This document shows, piece by piece, positions 8,495 to 15,812 of a DNA stretch of 64,000 nt (position 1 is its first letter; each line of letters opens with the position of its first letter). The position numbers were made by a program, and so were the translations under genes. The notes under the pieces were generated by a model that was not told where the DNA came from, did no database searches, and saw nothing but the letters and a program-made list of their open reading frames with translations. The DNA is taken from the NCBI GenBank assembly GCA_035525225.1, contig DATLFA010000071.1:1-64000 (forward strand), written 5' to 3'. This DNA is from DATLFA01 sp035525225. GTDB taxonomy: Bacteria; Actinomycetota; Acidimicrobiia; Acidimicrobiales; WLNW01.

Positions 8495-11400
8495 GGCTGA
8501 TACCGGCGGGTGTGGCCGTCCCAGTGGGCGTGTTCGAGCACGATCACGCCGAGGTCTGCATCGCGCACGACCTCGACGATGGCGAGCTCGGGCACCGTGT
8601 CGTGGGTGCCCCAGAGGCGTTCGCTCGTCGCGATGAAATCCAAGTCGAGTTCGACGAGCAAACCGAACAGCTTGGGATGGTTGTCTTCGGATACTTTCGA
8701 GAACGCGTCGTCAAGTAGTACGTACCGCGGCGCATCGGGGGCGGACTCGGCGAGCGCATCGCACGAGGCGGCGACGGCGGCGAACAGCGGGAGGTAGGAG
8801 ACCACCTTCTTTTCGCCCTCAGAGAGCGCGGTGCGGCGGCTAAGTCGTTCGTCGTTCTGCCCCGGTCGATGCAAGATGAGCGACATCTGGTGCCACGCGC
8901 GATAGTCGAGGACTTCCGCGATGAGTTGGCGGTAGGGCGCGTCGGGGTTCTCGTTGCGTGCGTCGGCGATTCGTTGGGACAGCGCGTCGATGAGCTCACG
9001 GTCCTCGTCTGCAGTGCGCAAATCGGGTCGTTTGGCCAGCAACCCGATGATCCCGCTGAGACGGTGATCGAGATCGTCGCGTCGCACCCAACGCAGCGAC
9101 ACGCCGATGCCATGCGATGTCGTAACCGTATCGAGGCGTCGATTCATCAACGTTACGAGCTCACGCGCGGCGTGTAGCTTTTCGGCGACCTCCTTTGCGA
9201 TGAGCCCCTGGAGCAGATTGTGCAGCGCTTGGTGCTGCTTCGCCGTGAGCAAACTCGCCATACTTCGCAATTGCGCATGCGCCCCAGTGGCGGCGGCGTG
9301 CAGCGGCATCCGACCGAGCGGGCCGGTCACTTCGATCTGCAACGGCAACGTTTCGTCGGGTTGCCGATCTTCCGCATCCCATCCCGTACCGAGCGCGTCA
9401 CGTCGTTGGCGCAGCGACTGGCGCATCCCGTCTGCGGTTGTTTGTGTGCGGTCGGGAGGGCGGACGCTGGTGCGTACGAGTTGCGCAAGTTCGCGGAGCC
9501 CTTCGGGAGTCTCGTGCACCGACGGGAACACCGCGTCGATGTCGTCGCCATCGTTCTCGCTCGAGGTGACTGCCGGCGACAGCGCCGAGTCGATGATGCC
9601 GGGCACGCTCATCGCGCGCCGCAGCAGCGCGAGCGCCTCGATGCACTGATGCTCGGCGGCGACTCGTTGCTCGACCGCCTGCGTGACCTTCACGTTCAGC
9701 CCATTGACACGGCCGTGGGCGTCGAGGTGGGCGCCACGCGCATCATCGAGCGCGGCGAGCGTCACGCCAAGGTCGCGCTCGCTGACGTCGATCGACGCAA
9801 CAATCTCGGCGAACTCGAGACCGATGGCGTCCTCGAGCGTCGCCAGACGCGTCGCGGCGGAGTCACGCTCGAGATGCGCGTCGTCGCGGCGCACCGCGGC
9901 TTGCCTCTCGTCGACGACGGATCGTTGCAGGAGAGCGGCCTGTTGCGCCCAGTGCTCTATCGACCGTGCGACGATCCGCACCGCCGCGTCAACCTGGTCG
10001 CAGCAAGTGGTGGTCTCACGCAATGTCGATTCCACCATGTCGAGCCCGGCTCGATCGTGCGGGAGGCCGAGGCTCGACGCGGTTCGTCGTGCGGCTTCGA
10101 CGGCACTGGCGTGTGCGCGGTCAGCCCGGTGTAGATCGGCCTTGCGCTCCGCCAGGCGATTACTCGCAACGGCGACGCCTGCGGCGGCGAGTTCGACACG
10201 CTGGACGGCGTCACTCAGGGCCGCCGCCGACGGCACCGACTCGCGCAGCCCGACGGCGTTCGCGACGTGACGCCGCTGCTGCTCGAGCGCGCTGGTGGTG
10301 ACCCTCAACGTTGACTGCGCATCGGCCAGTCGTGCTGCCGCCTCGGAGCGGCTGCGTTCGAGCGCGGCGCGTCGTGCACTCACGCCGATGTGATCAGCTT
10401 GCGGCTTCGTGTGCCGGCCGTGCAAGACGCCGACGCGGAAGCGACCGGTCACGGTGACGACCGTGTCGACGTCGGTGGCGTCGAGATCGCCTTCATCCAC
10501 AGAGATGGCATCGAGGAGCTGCTCGACCGCGTCGGTGAGCATTTGATCGTCGAGACCTTCAGGCAACGTAACGTGCAACAGCGATCGCAGCGGATGGGCG
10601 ACGCGTGCGCCGGCTCGCGCCAGGAGCTGACCGTCGACGACGAGGGCACCGTCGTCGCGGACCTCGGCGGTGAGCAGCCCGGAGGCTTCGATCGCCGCTT
10701 CGAGTCGTGCGCGCTCGATGGCGTTGAGCGCAGGATCGAAGTCGACACATTCGGCGAACGTGATCCCGGGTTGGGTGCGCTGCCAGGGGGCGGCAGACGG
10801 GTCGGGAAGCGTTTGGGCCATCAACTCGGCGAGCCTTGCCGCCAGCTCGTCGACGTCGCGTTGCTCGTCCGCTCGACGCGCCTCCAACGACGCGGCGGCA
10901 CCGTTGTGGTGGTCGATTACCTGTTGCACGGCCGCGAACAGCGATTCGCGGATTTCGTCGCGCCGGTCGGCGAGGTCTGGTGCTACGAGCAAGGCCGCAT
11001 CGGTCACGTCGAGGCCCTGGAGACGCTGGTGCTCGACCAGCCGCCCGGTCCACGCGTGCAGCTCGTCGCGCCACTGATCGGTGACGGCTGCGCGGGTGGC
11101 TCGAGCTTGCGCGTATCCCTCGCGCGCGGCCTCCTCGTCGGCGCTCGCTTGTTGCGCCGCGCGGTCCGCGTCGTCGAGCATCCTTGCGGCGCGGTCGACC
11201 GCGTCGAGTTCGCCCCGAAGCGATTGCACGTCGCCCGAGCGATGGTGAATCGCGCCTCGGAGCTCCGTCAGATCGACGCCGAGGGACTCGCTATTGAAAG
11301 CGGTTGCGGGCACTTCGATGTCGACGTCGTCTGCCGCCGGCTGAAGTGGAACCGACGGTGTATCGGGTGGCCTGGTAGAGAGTCCCACGGCACGGGCGAA

Positions 11401-12558
11401 ACGAGAGAGGTCCGAGAGCCTGTCGCGGACGTTATCGAGGTCAGCGTGAGACTGCGTGGCAGAGTGTTGAACACTGAGACGGGCCTCGTTCCGGCGTCTC
11501 GAACTTTCAACGGCATCGGCTTCGGCGAGGCCAACTCGTCGTTGGAGAGACGCCAAGTGTTTGCGGAGATCGGCGAGTTCGGCGCCTGCGGTGTAGACCT
11601 CGCGCGACTTCAACGCGTCTATCTCTTCGCGCAACCGTCGCTGGGCCGCATCGTGGTGATCGACCGCACTCTGCGCCTCGACCCGTTCAGATTCGGCGAC
11701 CTGTTGCTGCTTGCGCAATGTGGCCTCGGCACGAGAACAGTCGAAAGCGTGCGCGACCTCTTCCAGTGATCTGTCAGCGCGGGCGCGAAGTTCGCTACGG
11801 GCGTAGTTCCCGTAGAGGTTGTCGAGCGCATCGAGCGCGGCGGCGGTGCGAGTAAGTGCTTCGACGTTGCGGCGGTGTTCTTCGAGGTCTTCGAGCGGCT
11901 GGGCGGCATCATCGAGTGCTGCTTCGGAGAGCTGTGGCAACGCGTCGGCAAGATGGGTCGGAAGGTCGGCCTCGATACGATCGCCAACGCGCGGGTTGCG
12001 CACGGTATGCAACAACCGCATGTGCTGTTCGAGGTCGGCCCCGCCATACAAAAGGCTGCGGACCTCGGCGCGGTAGCCGGCCCGCTGCTCGTGGGTGTAC
12101 ACCGCGTTGGGTCCGAGTTCGGCTCGGAGCGCGTCGATGCTGAGCGGCGTCCTGGCTTCGACAAATGAAAAGTCGATGCCCGGACGACGAGGTGTGACGA
12201 ACCACCACGTGGTCACGCGGTCAGTGGATCGGTTGGCGCGTATGCCGCATCCGCATACGAGATACTCGTCGTCGGGCGCGTCTCCCCGACGGAATTCGAT
12301 CCAGAGATAGCCAACAGGCTGCGGTTCGTCGCGACCCGAGAGCATCCACGCACGGAGCACGCCCGATTGTTCGCCCGCCGCGTCGATGCGGCGCGTATCG
12401 GCTTCGAGCAGGAACGGCAACAACATGTTCATGGCGGTCGACTTGCCTGAGCCATTCACGCCCCGAAGCAGTAGGCGCCCGCCGCCGAAGGTCAGTGTCT
12501 CGTCGCCGTACTGATACACGTTCAGAATGCCGGCTCGATTCAGCGCCCAACGTGTCAT
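8491..12558 (-). CDS. jetC: Wadjet JetC-like SMC/MukB ATPase (TIGR02680 type)
   Basis: This ~1355-residue SMC-like ATPase is the loop-extruding motor of Wadjet. The N-terminal head has the strand RWALNRAGILNVYQY and Walker A GVNGSGKST at about 33-41. Residues ~200-1150 are mostly coiled coil with a central hinge. The C-terminal head carries the signature LSEGEKK and Walker B YVLLDDAFSKV. ATG 12558 has AGGG six bases upstream; ATG 12564 is close, and the open frame extends to 12804 but without homology. The TIGR02680 family averages over 1400 residues, so the length fits. It is the first gene of the operon and JetA overlaps its stop. Confidence 0.88.
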   Translation of the reverse strand: MTRWALNRAGILNVYQYGDETLTFGGGRLLLRGVNGSGKSTAMNMLLPFLLEADTRRIDAAGEQSGVLRAWMLSGRDEPQPVGYLWIEFRRGDAPDDEYLVCGCGIRANRSTDRVTTWWFVTPRRPGIDFSFVEARTPLSIDALRAELGPNAVYTHEQRAGYRAEVRSLLYGGADLEQHMRLLHTVRNPRVGDRIEADLPTHLADALPQLSEAALDDAAQPLEDLEEHRRNVEALTRTAAALDALDNLYGNYARSELRARADRSLEEVAHAFDCSRAEATLRKQQQVAESERVEAQSAVDHHDAAQRRLREEIDALKSREVYTAGAELADLRKHLASLQRRVGLAEADAVESSRRRNEARLSVQHSATQSHADLDNVRDRLSDLSRFARAVGLSTRPPDTPSVPLQPAADDVDIEVPATAFNSESLGVDLTELRGAIHHRSGDVQSLRGELDAVDRAARMLDDADRAAQQASADEEAAREGYAQARATRAAVTDQWRDELHAWTGRLVEHQRLQGLDVTDAALLVAPDLADRRDEIRESLFAAVQQVIDHHNGAAASLEARRADEQRDVDELAARLAELMAQTLPDPSAAPWQRTQPGITFAECVDFDPALNAIERARLEAAIEASGLLTAEVRDDGALVVDGQLLARAGARVAHPLRSLLHVTLPEGLDDQMLTDAVEQLLDAISVDEGDLDATDVDTVVTVTGRFRVGVLHGRHTKPQADHIGVSARRAALERSRSEAAARLADAQSTLRVTTSALEQQRRHVANAVGLRESVPSAAALSDAVQRVELAAAGVAVASNRLAERKADLHRADRAHASAVEAARRTASSLGLPHDRAGLDMVESTLRETTTCCDQVDAAVRIVARSIEHWAQQAALLQRSVVDERQAAVRRDDAHLERDSAATRLATLEDAIGLEFAEIVASIDVSERDLGVTLAALDDARGAHLDAHGRVNGLNVKVTQAVEQRVAAEHQCIEALALLRRAMSVPGIIDSALSPAVTSSENDGDDIDAVFPSVHETPEGLRELAQLVRTSVRPPDRTQTTADGMRQSLRQRRDALGTGWDAEDRQPDETLPLQIEVTGPLGRMPLHAAATGAHAQLRSMASLLTAKQHQALHNLLQGLIAKEVAEKLHAARELVTLMNRRLDTVTTSHGIGVSLRWVRRDDLDHRLSGIIGLLAKRPDLRTADEDRELIDALSQRIADARNENPDAPYRQLIAEVLDYRAWHQMSLILHRPGQNDERLSRRTALSEGEKKVVSYLPLFAAVAASCDALAESAPDAPRYVLLDDAFSKVSEDNHPKLFGLLVELDLDFIATSERLWGTHDTVPELAIVEVVRDADLGVIVLEHAHWDGHTRRYQP

Positions 12559-12729
12559 GGCCATCCCTAGCGCGACGCTGCCGCTGGACGGCCGGTAGCC
12601 GTCGGCGAAAGAACCAGGGGCGGCGAGTCGGTGATCATCGCTCGATACAGTACGAGAGCCCAATGACATCGTCGGGGCCGGCCCGACGGGCAGCCAGGTG
12701 CGGTGGCGGCACCCAGCGCGGTAGCGGAA

Positions 12730-12772
12730 CAACGTCAACATGTGTTGACGTTGCGTGAGGGGCCGGTAGCAT
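12730..12772 (+). promoter_or_regulatory. palindromic operator with promoter for the 12779 gene pair
   Basis: CAACGTCAACA (12730-12740) and TGTTGACGTTG (12743-12753) are perfect inverted repeats with a two-base spacer. The right arm contains a -35-like TTGACG (12745-12750); 16 bases on is TAGCAT (12767-12772). A transcript would begin near 12779, which is the GTG start, so it may be leaderless. The site also lies about 170 bp upstream of jetC on the other strand. Repressor binding is inferred. Confidence 0.55.
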
Positions 12773-12778
12773 GGCGAA

Positions 12779-13015
12779 GTGGACATCGAGGCGAGCGCCC
12801 GCAAGCACGGTGTCGCGGACGAGGCGATGGTTCATGCGTATCGGCATCATTGGCGGGCCTTCGCTACCGATGACCCGACGGTGACGATGTACATCGGGCC
12901 GTCAGGGGACGGTGGGCCTCTGGAGGTGGGTGTGGTGGTAGATGACGACGGCGAGGCGATTATTCATTGCATGCCGGCGCGGTCGAAGTTCTTGAAGGGA
13001 TGGTGGACACCATGA
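12779..13015 (+). CDS. putative toxin of a small two-gene module
   Basis: This 78-residue protein resembles the short actinobacterial proteins of BrnT-like or DUF4258-like type that precede a small HTH protein. It has ASARKHGVADEAMVHAYRH, then a strand-rich end (EVGVVVDDDGEAIIHCMPAR) and the closing SKFLKGWW. The GTG 12779 start fits the promoter position. Its stop overlaps the next gene's ATG (ATGA). The pair diverges from the Wadjet operon. Toxin activity is inferred from gene layout and general resemblance; there are no clear catalytic residues beyond the conserved His and Lys/Arg near the C-terminus. Confidence 0.6.
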   Translation: MDIEASARKHGVADEAMVHAYRHHWRAFATDDPTVTMYIGPSGDGGPLEVGVVVDDDGEAIIHCMPARSKFLKGWWTP

Positions 13016-13281
13016 GCAAGGTCTCACGGGCGAACAAGGCGAACGCGCTCGAACGTTGGGCTGATGACGTGCAGCCTGAGGATTTGGTGGCGGTCGATAC
13101 CGCAGTACTGCGTCACCTCGCGGAGCTCGCAGAGCAGCGAGCATCGCTCGAGGGTGAGCTGACCGAAGCGGTCCTCGAGGCACGCCGGTCCAATCGATCG
13201 TGGTCCGAGATCGGCGCCATGCTCGGCGTTTCGAAACAGGCAGCGCAGCGCAAGTACGGCCGAGCGGTCTCAGCCGCGTGA
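13012..13281 (+). CDS. putative HTH antitoxin
   Basis: This 89-residue protein has an N-terminal basic and helical part (SKVSRANKANALERWADD) and a C-terminal helix-turn-helix: RSWSEIGAMLGVSKQAAQRK. That is the sigma-region-4/HTH_23-like fold common in antitoxins paired with the preceding toxin type. ATG 13012 overlaps the previous stop by four bases, and earlier starts would overlap more. It is a candidate for binding the perfect palindrome at 12730-12753. It is the last complete gene before the right attachment repeat. Its role as antitoxin is inference from pairing and fold. Confidence 0.62.
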   Translation: MSKVSRANKANALERWADDVQPEDLVAVDTAVLRHLAELAEQRASLEGELTEAVLEARRSNRSWSEIGAMLGVSKQAAQRKYGRAVSAA

Positions 13282-13316
13282 TCTCAGTTGTCGAACGTGC
13301 TCTACACCTCTCGACG

Positions 13317-13412
13317 ATGCTCGACGACGATCCGATCGTCGTGCTCGAGATGTTGCCGATACGACCGAGCAAAGTACGACGCGTTCTCGCACAGCGCACA
13401 CCCACCGCGTAA
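13317..13412 (+). pseudogene. repeated ~120-residue family, C-terminal fragment (copy 4)
   Basis: About 31 codons, LDDDPIVVLEMLPIRPSKV and the ALAQR-like tail, match the end of the gene at 1293-1658, but the N-terminal three quarters are gone. As in that gene, it runs into the attachment repeat, so the block gene-end plus att was duplicated as a unit. Confidence 0.7.
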
Positions 13413-13427
13413 GCGAAAATCCAGGGT

Positions 13428-13593
13428 GCGATTTTTCCAACATCCTGCCAACACAACGTGGGTTACTTTGAACCGCACACGACCGCAGCGCTGTGAAAAG
13501 TGCCGTGAAACCGGGCATTTGCGGTCCAGAAATGAGAACCAATCCCATTGCCAAGGTGAGGGTCGCGGGTTCAAGTCCCGTCTTCCGCTCCAA
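13428..13593. repeat. attachment-site repeat, copy B
   Basis: This is nearly identical to 1673-1839 and in the same orientation, 11.75 kb away, ending with the same tRNA-Gly 3' half. The direct repeats bound the segment carrying the intact integrase and the Wadjet operon, as left and right junctions of an integrated element would. A remnant integrase follows copy B, so another element was inserted beyond it. Confidence 0.8.
13548..13592 (+). other. tRNA-Gly(GCC) 3' half (attachment core)
   Basis: This is the same 45-base tRNA 3' half as at 1794-1838, from the TTGCCAA anticodon loop to CCA. The 5' half is missing, so it is not a functional tRNA gene. It marks the crossover segment of the second junction. 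Confidence 0.8.
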
Positions 13594-13634
13594 AAGCCCT
13601 GGCAACGAGCCAACGGACTGGGACGTCGTGGCCT

Positions 13635-13664
13635 TGCCCATCATCCGCCCATGGGTTTCCCATC
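13635..13664. repeat. degenerate TGCCCATC repeats after attachment copy B
   Basis: There is one exact TGCCCATC (13635) and two degenerate forms (CGCCCATG at 13646 and TTCCCATC at 13657), each 11 bases apart. They occupy the same place as the exact triplet at 1887-1915, between the attachment core and an integrase start. Confidence 0.4.
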
Positions 13665-13694
13665 GCTTCTAGCGTCGGCTGAGTGGTGGGATCG

Positions 13695-14277
13695 ATGCGG
13701 CTGCGAGGCCGCGACTCGTGGGAGCTACGCGTCTACTGCGGCGTTGACGCAGCGTCGAAGCACCCGCGGTGACCCGCACCGTGCCTGGCTCCAAACGCCG
13801 CGCCCGCACCGCGCTCGCGGAGCTTGTCAAGGAGGTCGACCACGCCCGCACGCATCAGGGGAGCGTGGGGGAGTTGCTGGAGCGTTGGTATGCGGCGGCG
13901 TCGCCGATGTGGGCGGCGTCGACGCGCCGTCAGACCCGCAGCGTCATCGACCGCCACCTCGTCCCCGGTCTCGGCGTGGTTCCGCTGGCCCGTTTGACCC
14001 CGGCGATGATCGACGAGCTCTACGGCAACCTGCGCGGTCGCTACAGCGAACGCGAACTCTCGCCGGGCACCGTGCGCCGCATACATGTCGTGTTGCACCG
14101 AGCCCTCGCGCAAGCGCAGCGTTGGGGATGGATCTACCCCAACCCCGCCTCGCAGGCGCAACCTCCACGTATTGAACCGGCCGAGATACGACCGCCGACA
14201 CCGCAACAGGTCACTGCGCTGTTGCAGTTCGTGCGCGACCGCGACCGGGCGTTTCATCTCTATCTGCATCTCGCGGC
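13695..14277 (+). pseudogene. tyrosine recombinase remnant, frameshifted and truncated
   Basis: The N-terminal part MRLRGRDSWELRVYCGVD is in one frame to 13766. The rest (RTVPGSKRRARTALAELV through the core-binding domain, QRWGWIYPNPAS and HLYLHLAA) is in another, one base apparently missing near 13766. It aligns with the intact integrase at 1938-3089 up to about residue 208, just before the first catalytic Arg. At about 14277 it switches into a fragment of the ~120-residue family, so the whole catalytic core is lost. It is the leftover left end of another element in the same site. Confidence 0.82.
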
Positions 14278-14278
14278 G

Positions 14279-14459
14279 TGTGCGAGTAGTCACTCCCGGA
14301 TCAGCGGTCGTGATCGGCAGCGATCTCGGAGAGTGGGTTGCCAAAGTGATCGCGTGGGACCTCGAAGTCAGCGACGACGATCCGATCATCACCCTTGAAC
14401 TTGTCTCGCTCAGCCCCGCTGCGCTCGCCGCTGCGCTCGCGCGCCACAACGCAGCCTGA
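14279..14459 (+). pseudogene. repeated ~120-residue family, C-terminal fragment (copy 5)
   Basis: This is nearly identical to 1096-1276, the end of copy 1 (TPGSAVVIGSDLGEW, VIAWDLEVSDDDPII, ALARHNAA). It is joined in frame to the truncated integrase, so a chimeric open frame of about 209 codons exists from 13769 or upstream. The junction shares a short TGCGAG-like sequence, consistent with recombination between element copies. Confidence 0.75.
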
Positions 14460-14475
14460 TCTCTAACCAGGCTCG

Positions 14476-14550
14476 ATGACGAGGTCTTCGTCGAGTCCGG
14501 GGCATGTCGAGCAAGTCGCCCCTGAAATCGTCGAGCGCCTTGCGCAAGCT
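14476..14550 (+). pseudogene. repeated ~120-residue family, N-terminal fragment
   Basis: About 25 codons (TRSSSSPGHVEQVAPEIVER then LAQA) match the N-terminus of the gene at 1293-1658. They follow copy 5 at the same spacing as in the 917-1658 pair. Similarity ends near 14550, where unrelated DNA begins. Confidence 0.6.
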
Positions 14551-14732
14551 AGGCCAAGCGCAGGTCGGTGGCGCCGGCAGAGGAGCGGGGCTACGGCTAT
14601 CGGTGGTGCCCTCGGTCCTTTCCCGCCGAATCCGTTGAAAGCCGCTCTGCAATGTCGACTTCGGTCATGTCGTGCGCAGCAGGTGGGTCGATTCGGCTGA
14701 CCGGCGACTTCGACCAGCATCGTGCCGTCCAT

Positions 14733-14834
14733 GACGGGCTGCTCGTGAGCATCGGCGACGTGTTGAAATGTCGGCTCGACACGACAGAACTCGAGGTACG
14801 CGTGTTGCGCGACTTCTACGTTGCCCATCACTGA
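14733..14834 (+). pseudogene. CBS-domain protein, C-terminal fossil
   Basis: The last ~32 codons, LLVSIGDVLKCRLDTTELEV and then RVLRDFYVAHH, closely match the C-terminus of the intact CBS-domain protein encoded at 61112-61549. Nothing upstream of about 14733 resembles the rest of that protein. It is the stump of a paralogue destroyed at the edge of the integration zone. Confidence 0.75.
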
Positions 14835-15032
14835 TTGGTGTTCCTGATCCGTAACACCACCCGCTGAACGATCACCAGGTGGCCCAGCGACGGACACCTG
14901 TTCGACGCTGCGGCCGCCCATCGGCGCAGCCCGCAGGATGCACGCCGATCGACGCGCCCTATATAGTCCGGCGCCAATGCGGTCCGGGGGGACCGGGGAC
15001 TCGTTCGCCGTGTGCGAGATCGAGAGGGCACT
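14835..15032 (+). promoter_or_regulatory. intergenic region upstream of the succinate dehydrogenase operon
   Basis: This stretch contains no gene. It holds an inverted repeat TGGTGTT/AACACCA (14836-14842, 14853-14859) just after the CBS fossil, a -10-like TATAGT (14962-14967) and a hairpin CGGTCC-GGGG-GGACCG (14980-14995). A GAGAGGG ribosome-binding site precedes the ATG at 15033. Which of these is the real promoter cannot be told by eye. Confidence 0.35.
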
Positions 15033-15812
15033 ATGACGGTGACCGAGCAGCCGGTTGTTGTCCGAACGCGCCTCGGCGGACAAAACTTGAGGAAGGACCG
15101 GTGGTGGCTACCGCCGTTGGTCACCGTCGTGATCCTCGCCGGATTCGTCGTCTACGGCACGTGGGTGGCGTTCGCCAACAACGACTACTACGTCGATCCG
15201 TACCTGTCGCCGTTCTACTCGCCGTGTCTCGCCGACAACTGCGAAGAGCACACCTGGAACATCATCGGCGACTGGTGGGGCCTGTCGCCGGCGCTGCTCA
15301 TCCTGCCGTTTCCGCTGCTTTTCAGATTGACCTGTTACTACTACCGCAAGGCCTACTACCGGTCGTTCCTGTGGTCGCCTCCCGCGTGCGCAGTGCCCGA
15401 CAAGCTGTCGCGCTATCGGGGCGAGTCGCGGTTTCCGTTGATCCTCCAGAACGCGCACCGTTACTTCTTCTACCTCGCGCTTCCGTTCCCATTCATCCTG
15501 TTGTGGGACGCCATCAAAGCATTCGACTTCGGCGGCGAGTTCGGTATGGGTCTCGGCACACTCATCTTGCTCGTGAACGCCGTCCTGCTCGGCACGTACA
15601 CGCTGTCGTGTCACTCGTGTCGTCATCTCTGCGGCGGCCATGTCAACTCGTTCTCGCAGGCGCCTGTCCGGCATCGACTGTGGAAAGGCGTCACACGACT
15701 CAACGCTCGCCACATGGAAATTGCCTGGGTCAGCCTGTTCGGGGTGCTGATCAGTGATCTCTACGTGCGCCTGTTGGCGAACAACGTCTTCGACGATCCG
15801 AGGTTCTTCTGA
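15033..15812 (+). CDS. succinate dehydrogenase membrane anchor (Sdh1-type)
   Basis: This 259-residue integral membrane protein has about five hydrophobic segments (roughly residues 28-50, 88-108, 146-166, 175-198, 228-246). It is followed by overlapping genes for the flavoprotein and iron-sulfur subunits. It resembles the single large anchor of the mycobacterial Sdh1 complex (Rv0249c type) rather than a separate SdhC/SdhD pair. It would bind quinone, possibly heme b, and hold the enzyme at the membrane. ATG 15033 has GAGAGGG upstream. The stop overlaps sdhA (TGATG). Subfamily placement relies on architecture and context. Confidence 0.8.
   Translation: MTVTEQPVVVRTRLGGQNLRKDRWWLPPLVTVVILAGFVVYGTWVAFANNDYYVDPYLSPFYSPCLADNCEEHTWNIIGDWWGLSPALLILPFPLLFRLTCYYYRKAYYRSFLWSPPACAVPDKLSRYRGESRFPLILQNAHRYFFYLALPFPFILLWDAIKAFDFGGEFGMGLGTLILLVNAVLLGTYTLSCHSCRHLCGGHVNSFSQAPVRHRLWKGVTRLNARHMEIAWVSLFGVLISDLYVRLLANNVFDDPRFF

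Noticed and set aside
10390..11769. 459-codon open frame on the + strand inside the Wadjet region
   Set aside because: It is antisense to the coiled-coil part of JetC, which has clear motifs at both ends; long antisense frames are common in high-GC DNA.
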